Assembly (NCBI GenBank): GCA_044220545.1
Contig: JBGAQX010000018.1
Coordinates: 15,773 to 79,772 of the forward strand
Origin: Fen-999 sp044220545
GTDB taxonomy: Bacteria > Pseudomonadota > Gammaproteobacteria > Burkholderiales > Rhodocyclaceae
Direction: 5' to 3'
Length of the DNA stretch: 64,000 nucleotides
Shown here: positions 59,736 to 64,000 of the stretch, in pieces
Layout of the letters: the number at the start of each line of letters is the position of its first letter
Position numbering within the stretch: the first letter of the stretch is position 1
Translations under genes and position numbers: made by a program
Notes under the pieces: model-generated
Database searches by the model: none
The model's input: only the letters and a program-made list of their open reading frames with translations
What the model was told of the DNA's origin: nothing

Positions 59736-60710
59736 TCAGGGGGCCACGGGTAGTGGTGTGACCGTGCCGAGCAGCAAGCGGCTCAGCGTCTCGGCCAGAC
59801 GCTGCGGCTCGAACTTCGGTACATACTCGTCGATACCGACCGATTTGCCCAGTTGCTGGTTCGACATGGAGGACAGGGAAGAATGCATGACCACCGGTAT
59901 ACCGGCAAAACGCGGGTCGGACTTGATATTCTTGGTGAGAATATAACCATCCATTTCGGGCATTTCGACGTCAGTCAGGACGAGTTGAACCACGTCCTTG
60001 GCCTTGCGGCCATTGGATTCCGCGTAGTCGGCGGCCTTCTGCAACTCTTCCCAAGCCCTACGCCCATTGACCGCCGAGATATAACGAAGCCCCAGAACCT
60101 TCAGGGTCCGCTCGATCTGGCTCCGGGCGATGGAGGAATCGTCGGCGAACAGGACGGTCATATCCTCGCGGCCGAGCGGCTGAATGCTGGTGAATAGGAA
60201 CTCGTCGTCGATCTTGGTGGTTTCGGCCAGCACGCGCTCGACGTCCAGCATCATCACCAGACGGCCATCGGGCAACTCGGTAATCGCGGTCACCAGCCCG
60301 CCGAGATGGGACGAAATCAGCATCTCGGGCGGCACGCGCATTTGCGCCCAGTCAAGGCGCAGAATCGTATCGACCGCCTCGACCAGAAAGCCCTGGGTAT
60401 GGCCGTTGTATTCGGTGACGATCATGATGTCGCGCGGCGAATCCGGCTGCACACCGGCGTACTCGGCCAGGTCGACCACCGGTACCAGGACACCACGCAA
60501 GGACACCATGCCCTTGACAGCCGTGGGCATGTCCGGCGCGGCGGTTATCGACGGCGTGCGCATCACTTCGCGTACCTTGAACACGTTGATGCCGTACGTC
60601 TCGTGACGACCGGTACGCGCATCGACGCCCAGCGTAAACAGCAATATCTCCAGCTTGTTGGTGCCGGCTAGGCGCGTTCGCGCATCGATATTCTTGAGCA
60701 GATCTGACAT
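59736..60710 (-). CDS. cheV: Coupling protein CheV (second copy)
   Basis: A 324-residue CheV with CheW-like and receiver domains (TDVEMPEMDGYILTKNIKSDPRFAGIPVVMHSSLSS). Its receiver is very similar to that of the first copy, but the linker and the CheW part differ (ETYGINVFKVREVMRTPSI). The gene lies 17 bases upstream of the first copy. A gap of 134 bases separates it from the STAS gene. Confidence 0.92.
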   Translation of the reverse strand: MSDLLKNIDARTRLAGTNKLEILLFTLGVDARTGRHETYGINVFKVREVMRTPSITAAPDMPTAVKGMVSLRGVLVPVVDLAEYAGVQPDSPRDIMIVTEYNGHTQGFLVEAVDTILRLDWAQMRVPPEMLISSHLGGLVTAITELPDGRLVMMLDVERVLAETTKIDDEFLFTSIQPLGREDMTVLFADDSSIARSQIERTLKVLGLRYISAVNGRRAWEELQKAADYAESNGRKAKDVVQLVLTDVEMPEMDGYILTKNIKSDPRFAGIPVVMHSSLSSMSNQQLGKSVGIDEYVPKFEPQRLAETLSRLLLGTVTPLPVAP

Positions 60711-60844
60711 GTGACACCCTCGTTTTCGGCTGTGGTCCGCTTGCCGGGGCGGCCAAGCAGTGGGAATCTTACGTCAATTCTTGGCACCATGATGGAAGGG
60801 CCGCGGGCACACAAACCGATCGCACCCGACCTTTCGGCACCATG

Positions 60845-61150
60845 TCATGCCATGTTGAACAGCTTGCCGAAATTGGCGATATCCAACACCTGCTTGACCA
60901 CGCCACGACAGTTGGTCAGCGCAATCGACTTGCCGGCCGCCTTCGCCTTGTCGCGCAACATGAGCAGCATTCCCAAAGCCGAACTATCCAGATACTCGAC
61001 ACCGCCCAGATCGACCGTCAACTCCTTGGCGGCCGCATCGGCCAACGCCGTGTCGACCGCTTCGCGAAACTCGCGATGCGAATTGAAATCAAACCGGCCG
61101 ACCAGCCTGATTTCGACACGACCCTCCCTGCTAGCTACATTCGTCTGCAT
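60845..61150 (-). CDS. Stand-alone STAS domain protein
   Basis: A 101-residue single STAS domain of the anti-anti-sigma type (VEYLDSSALGMLLMLRDKAKAAGKSI), with Ser57 in the position that partner kinases phosphorylate. No partner anti-sigma kinase or PP2C phosphatase is encoded in the window. It lies in the chemotaxis run between cheB and cheV, with 51-base and 134-base gaps. A chemotaxis-linked signalling role is plausible but unproven. Confidence 0.85.
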   Translation of the reverse strand: MQTNVASREGRVEIRLVGRFDFNSHREFREAVDTALADAAAKELTVDLGGVEYLDSSALGMLLMLRDKAKAAGKSIALTNCRGVVKQVLDIANFGKLFNMA

Positions 61151-61201
61151 GGAAACACTCCAGATTGTTTGACACCATTTGTCCAGTATAGCCGCTCGAG
61201 C

Positions 61202-62272
61202 CTAGCCGCGGTCCAGGCGCTGGAGACGTGTCAGTAGATGCGCCGCCACGTCCCGCAGCGTCACAACTTCGTCTACCGCGCCGATCAGCGCCGCTTCGCG
61301 CGGCATGCCGTAGACCACGCAGCTCGCCTCGTCCTGGCCGATCGTCCAGGCCCCGGCCTGCCGCATGGCGAGCATGCCCCTGGCGCCGTCCTTGCCCATG
61401 CCGGTCAGGACGATTCCCGTCGCATTGACGCCCAGTTCGGCCGCCACGGAATCGAACAGGACATCCACCGCCGGCCGGTGTCGATTGACCGGCTCGGCGC
61501 TAGAAAGCTCGGTCACGCAGCCGCCGGCCACTTTCCTGACCAGAAGATGCGAGTGCCCGGGAGCAAGGTAGGCCATGCCGGGACGCAGACGCTCGCCCCC
61601 TTTCGCCTCGACGACGGTCAACGACGACAAGCCATCCAGACGTTTGGCAAAGGACGGGGTAAACGACTCCGGCATGTGCTGGACCATGACGATGGGCGGC
61701 ATCTCCTGCGGCAGGCGGATCAGCACCTCTTTGATGGCCTCCGTACCGCCGGTCGACGCCCCGATGGCTATGACATGACTGTTCAGCAAGCGCTGTGAGA
61801 AGCCGGCGGAGGACACCGTGGCGGCGCCATCCGCCGGCCGGGCGGTCGCCGGGCGTGGCGTGGCAACCCGGCCACGCGCATGGAACGCGGCGCGAATCTT
61901 GTCGCGGACGTCTTCAGTGTAGGCATGCAGCATGGCGGCGTTATCCGCCTGCGGCTTGGTGACGAAATCGAAAGCGCCGGTCTCCAGCGCCTGCAGCGTC
62001 ACCTCCGAGCCACGCGCGGTATGGGACGAGATCATGACCACCGGCATCGGACGCAGGCGCATCAAGCGGCCGAGGAATTCCAGGCCGTCCATCCTCGGCA
62101 TTTCCACGTCCAGCGTCAGCACGTCCGGGTTGAGGGACTTGATCATTTCCCGGGCGGCGATCGGGTCGGGGGCGGCCCCCACCACCTCGATGTCCGGCGC
62201 GCCACCGATGATCTCGGTCAGCAAGGCCCGCATCAGCGCGGAGTCGTCGACTATCAGTACTTTGATGCTCAT
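61202..62272 (-). CDS. cheB: Protein-glutamate methylesterase CheB
   Basis: A 356-residue adaptation enzyme. Receiver with Asp55 (LTLDVEMPRMDG) and a C-terminal methylesterase with catalytic Ser173 (GASTGG), His199 (QHMPESF) and Asp295 (GMGKDGARG). It removes methyl groups from receptors and can deamidate glutamines. It overlaps cheD by one base. Confidence 0.96.
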   Translation of the reverse strand: MSIKVLIVDDSALMRALLTEIIGGAPDIEVVGAAPDPIAAREMIKSLNPDVLTLDVEMPRMDGLEFLGRLMRLRPMPVVMISSHTARGSEVTLQALETGAFDFVTKPQADNAAMLHAYTEDVRDKIRAAFHARGRVATPRPATARPADGAATVSSAGFSQRLLNSHVIAIGASTGGTEAIKEVLIRLPQEMPPIVMVQHMPESFTPSFAKRLDGLSSLTVVEAKGGERLRPGMAYLAPGHSHLLVRKVAGGCVTELSSAEPVNRHRPAVDVLFDSVAAELGVNATGIVLTGMGKDGARGMLAMRQAGAWTIGQDEASCVVYGMPREAALIGAVDEVVTLRDVAAHLLTRLQRLDRG

Positions 62273-62889
62273 CAGGTAAACAACTCGATATCGCCCACCA
62301 CCGGGGCTTCGGTAAGCCGCGCGGCATACTCTTTCTCGCGCCGCATCAGGGTATCGTTGTGCATGCGGATGAGCTTCTTGACCAGAACCCGGCCGCTCTG
62401 CGGAAAGAAATACACCTTGCGTGGATGCACGTCCAGCAGATCCTGCGCCTTGACCGGAATGCCCTCCGTGCTCAGGTACTCCAGTACGAAGCGGGAGTTG
62501 CGGTCGCCCACCTGGGAACTCGAAAGACTGGCCATGACACGGCCACCGCCGAACACCTTGGCTTCCAGGTTGCCACGCCGGGCACCGAGCTTGAGGAGGT
62601 GGTTGATCAGAATTTCCATGGCATAGGTGCCGTAGCGTGCCGAGGAGGAGAAGCCGCTGCTATCGGCGGACTCGGCAAGCATGAAATGATTCATGCCGCC
62701 CAGGCCCTTTTCGCGGTCGCGGATGCAGGCGGAGACACAGGAGCCCAGAACCGTCACCAGGACCATGTCGGAGGTCGTAACATAGTATTCACCGGGCAGC
62801 ACCTTGACCGCTTCGGCATCGAAATGCCGGTCGTAGTAGCGGTTGTTGGCCAGGTGCTCCGCAAAACCCGCTTCGCTGCCGCTGGTCAT
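62272..62889 (-). CDS. cheD: Chemoreceptor glutamine deamidase CheD
   Basis: A 205-residue deamidase. The catalytic Cys51 (GSCVSACIRD) and His68 (GGMNHFML) are visible; the C-terminal part (KVFGGGRVMASL) is the receptor-binding region. The ATG at 62889 overlaps the cheR stop (ATGA); the open frame continues upstream but is not part of it. It lies between cheR and cheB. Confidence 0.95.
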   Translation of the reverse strand: MTSGSEAGFAEHLANNRYYDRHFDAEAVKVLPGEYYVTTSDMVLVTVLGSCVSACIRDREKGLGGMNHFMLAESADSSGFSSSARYGTYAMEILINHLLKLGARRGNLEAKVFGGGRVMASLSSSQVGDRNSRFVLEYLSTEGIPVKAQDLLDVHPRKVYFFPQSGRVLVKKLIRMHNDTLMRREKEYAARLTEAPVVGDIELFT

Positions 62890-63779
62890 CGGTTGGCCCG
62901 CTGGGGTGCGTGGCTGTGGTCGGCCCGTTCGTAAACGGTGCGCCCAAGGGAATGAAACAAGTCGGCGGCATGGAGGAAGCTCTCCGAATGGCCGGCATAG
63001 AGCAGGCCATCGTCGCGCAGCAGCGGTACGAACTTCTTCAGAATCTGGTACTGGGTCGGCTTGTCGAAATAGATCATCACATTGCGGCAGAACAGCGCAT
63101 CCAGTGGTCCCTGGACCGGCCAGCGCGCGTCGAGAAGGTTGATCTGGACAAAGCTGACCAGGCGCCGCAGCTCCGGCCGCACCCGCGCATGACCGGACTG
63201 GCTGCCCGTGCCCTTCAGGAAGAAGCGCTGCAAGCGCGCCGGCTGCATGCGATCGACGCGGTCGAGCGTGTAAACCCCGCGCTCGGCCGCGGTGAGCACA
63301 TTGGTGTCGATGTCGCTGGCGATGATCTCCACCGGCGGCGACAGCGTGTCGAATGCTTCGCAGGCGGTCATCGCCAGCGAGTAGGGCTCCTCGCCGGTCG
63401 AAGCGGCCGAGCACCAGATGCGCAAGGGCCGATGGCGTCTTTCCCGCAATTGCTTGAGCAGGATGTCGAAGTGATGCGCCTCGCGGAAAAACGCGGTCAG
63501 GTTGGTGGTCAGGGAATTGACGAACGTTTCCCATTCCTGCTCGTCGCCACCTTCCAGTCGGGCCAGATAATCCTGGAACGTGGTCAGCCTCAGCGCACGC
63601 AAGCGTCGCGCCAGACGCGAATAAACCATGTCCTGCTTGATCGGCGCCAGCGATATGCCAGCGTGATCGTAGATCAGCTTGCGGACACGGTCGAAGTCGG
63701 CCTGCGTGAAATGGAACTCACGATCCGGTGTCAGCGTCGGTGCCGGAGAAGAGGATCCGGAAGAAGCAACGGGGCTCAA
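62886..63779 (-). CDS. cheR: Chemoreceptor methyltransferase CheR
   Basis: A CheR of about 297 residues. FTQADFDRVRKLIYDHAGISL begins the N-terminal domain; the SAM-binding motif is RIWCSAASTGEEPYSLAM and VLFCRNVMIYFDKPTQ lies near the active site. The start TTG at 63779 overlaps the receptor gene stop (TTGA); GTG at 63791 is an alternative four codons upstream. It methylates receptor glutamates. Confidence 0.93.
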   Translation of the reverse strand: MSPVASSGSSSPAPTLTPDREFHFTQADFDRVRKLIYDHAGISLAPIKQDMVYSRLARRLRALRLTTFQDYLARLEGGDEQEWETFVNSLTTNLTAFFREAHHFDILLKQLRERRHRPLRIWCSAASTGEEPYSLAMTACEAFDTLSPPVEIIASDIDTNVLTAAERGVYTLDRVDRMQPARLQRFFLKGTGSQSGHARVRPELRRLVSFVQINLLDARWPVQGPLDALFCRNVMIYFDKPTQYQILKKFVPLLRDDGLLYAGHSESFLHAADLFHSLGRTVYERADHSHAPQRANR

Positions 63780-64000
63780 AACTCTTCCCACTCTTCGTTA
63801 TCGTCGGCGAGGTGGGCGGGTGGGGCTTTGCGGGCCGTTGGCTTGGCCAAGGCCGGCTTCTCGGTCCGCGCCTCATGGCCCAGTTGCCTCGGCGTCACAT
63901 CCCGCAAGGCCGGCCCCGGCAGGTTCGTCCCGCCGCCCCCCGCCGACAGCTTGAACATGCCCACCGCCTGCACCAGTCCCCGCGCCTGCTCTTCCAGACT
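63776..64000 (-). CDS. Methyl-accepting chemotaxis protein (3' end only)
   Basis: Partial gene at the window edge: 74 residues of a receptor C-terminus. SLEEQARGLVQAVGMFKL is the usual end of the signalling domain; a linker of about 55 residues follows, then an EEWEEF terminus, similar to the NWETF-type pentapeptide that tethers CheR and CheB. Direct linkage to cheR supports it. The sensory part is outside the window. Confidence 0.85.
   Translation of the reverse strand, partial: SLEEQARGLVQAVGMFKLSAGGGGTNLPGPALRDVTPRQLGHEARTEKPALAKPTARKAPPAHLADDNEEWEEF

Noticed and set aside
60711..60844. A possible sigma28 promoter for cheV (GCCGAAAA on the minus strand)
   Set aside because: The -10 is off by one base and no matching -35 exists at the 11-base spacing.
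1..64000. CRISPR arrays, tRNA genes and insertion sequences
   Set aside because: No regular spaced repeats, cloverleaf pattern, or transposase motif was found on either strand.

Overview
The window is about 64 kb of GC-rich, gene-dense chromosome from a motile betaproteobacterium. A Rhodocyclales/Nitrosomonadales relative is the best guess from the protein sequences and from the mix of a NAD-coupled hydrogenase with a sigma54/sigma28 flagellar regulon; that placement is inference. No tRNA, rRNA, insertion sequence, CRISPR array or phage gene was seen, and no gene-free stretch exceeds 300 bases.

Region 1 (1-2796, + strand) is the end of a bidirectional/NAD-reducing [NiFe] hydrogenase operon: the tail of hoxU, then hoxY, hoxH and the maturation protease hoxW. 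Region 2 (2997-14832, + strand) is signalling and central metabolism: an OmpR-type regulator, a LysM-FecR exported protein and a CHASE2 histidine kinase; a MaoC-phosphate acetyltransferase fusion coupled to acetate kinase; a small cytochrome c; a NarX-type kinase with a degenerate receiver plus a LuxR-type regulator; and a GGDEF diguanylate cyclase.

Region 3 (about 14900-63800) is one nearly complete flagellar and chemotaxis island. The + strand carries fliC-flaG-fliD-fliS-fliT-fliT2, a second FliK-like gene, a free-standing FlhB C-terminal domain and a YcgR-like c-di-GMP brake. fliE and the fleSR (flrBC) two-component genes follow on the - strand, then fliFGHIJ and fliKLMNOPQR (+), a new exported protein gene coupled to flgL, flgKL, flgBCDEFGHIJ (-), flgAMN (+), and motCD, fliA, flhG, flhF, flhA, flhB, cheA, cheZ, cheY, two cheV genes, a STAS gene, cheB, cheD, cheR and the tail of a chemoreceptor (-).

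Promoter reading gives a clear hierarchy. Near-consensus sigma54 elements precede fliE, fliF, fliK and flgB, and near-consensus sigma28 elements precede fliC, flgM and flgK. FleSR would activate the sigma54 class; FliA, released from FlgM, would read the sigma28 class. The most unusual signal is a 15-bp palindrome, CGGCAA-N3-TTGCCG, found perfect three times and once with one mismatch, always between genes at flagellar promoters (fliF, flgB/flgA, flgK, flhB). It looks like an undescribed operator or enhancer of this regulon.
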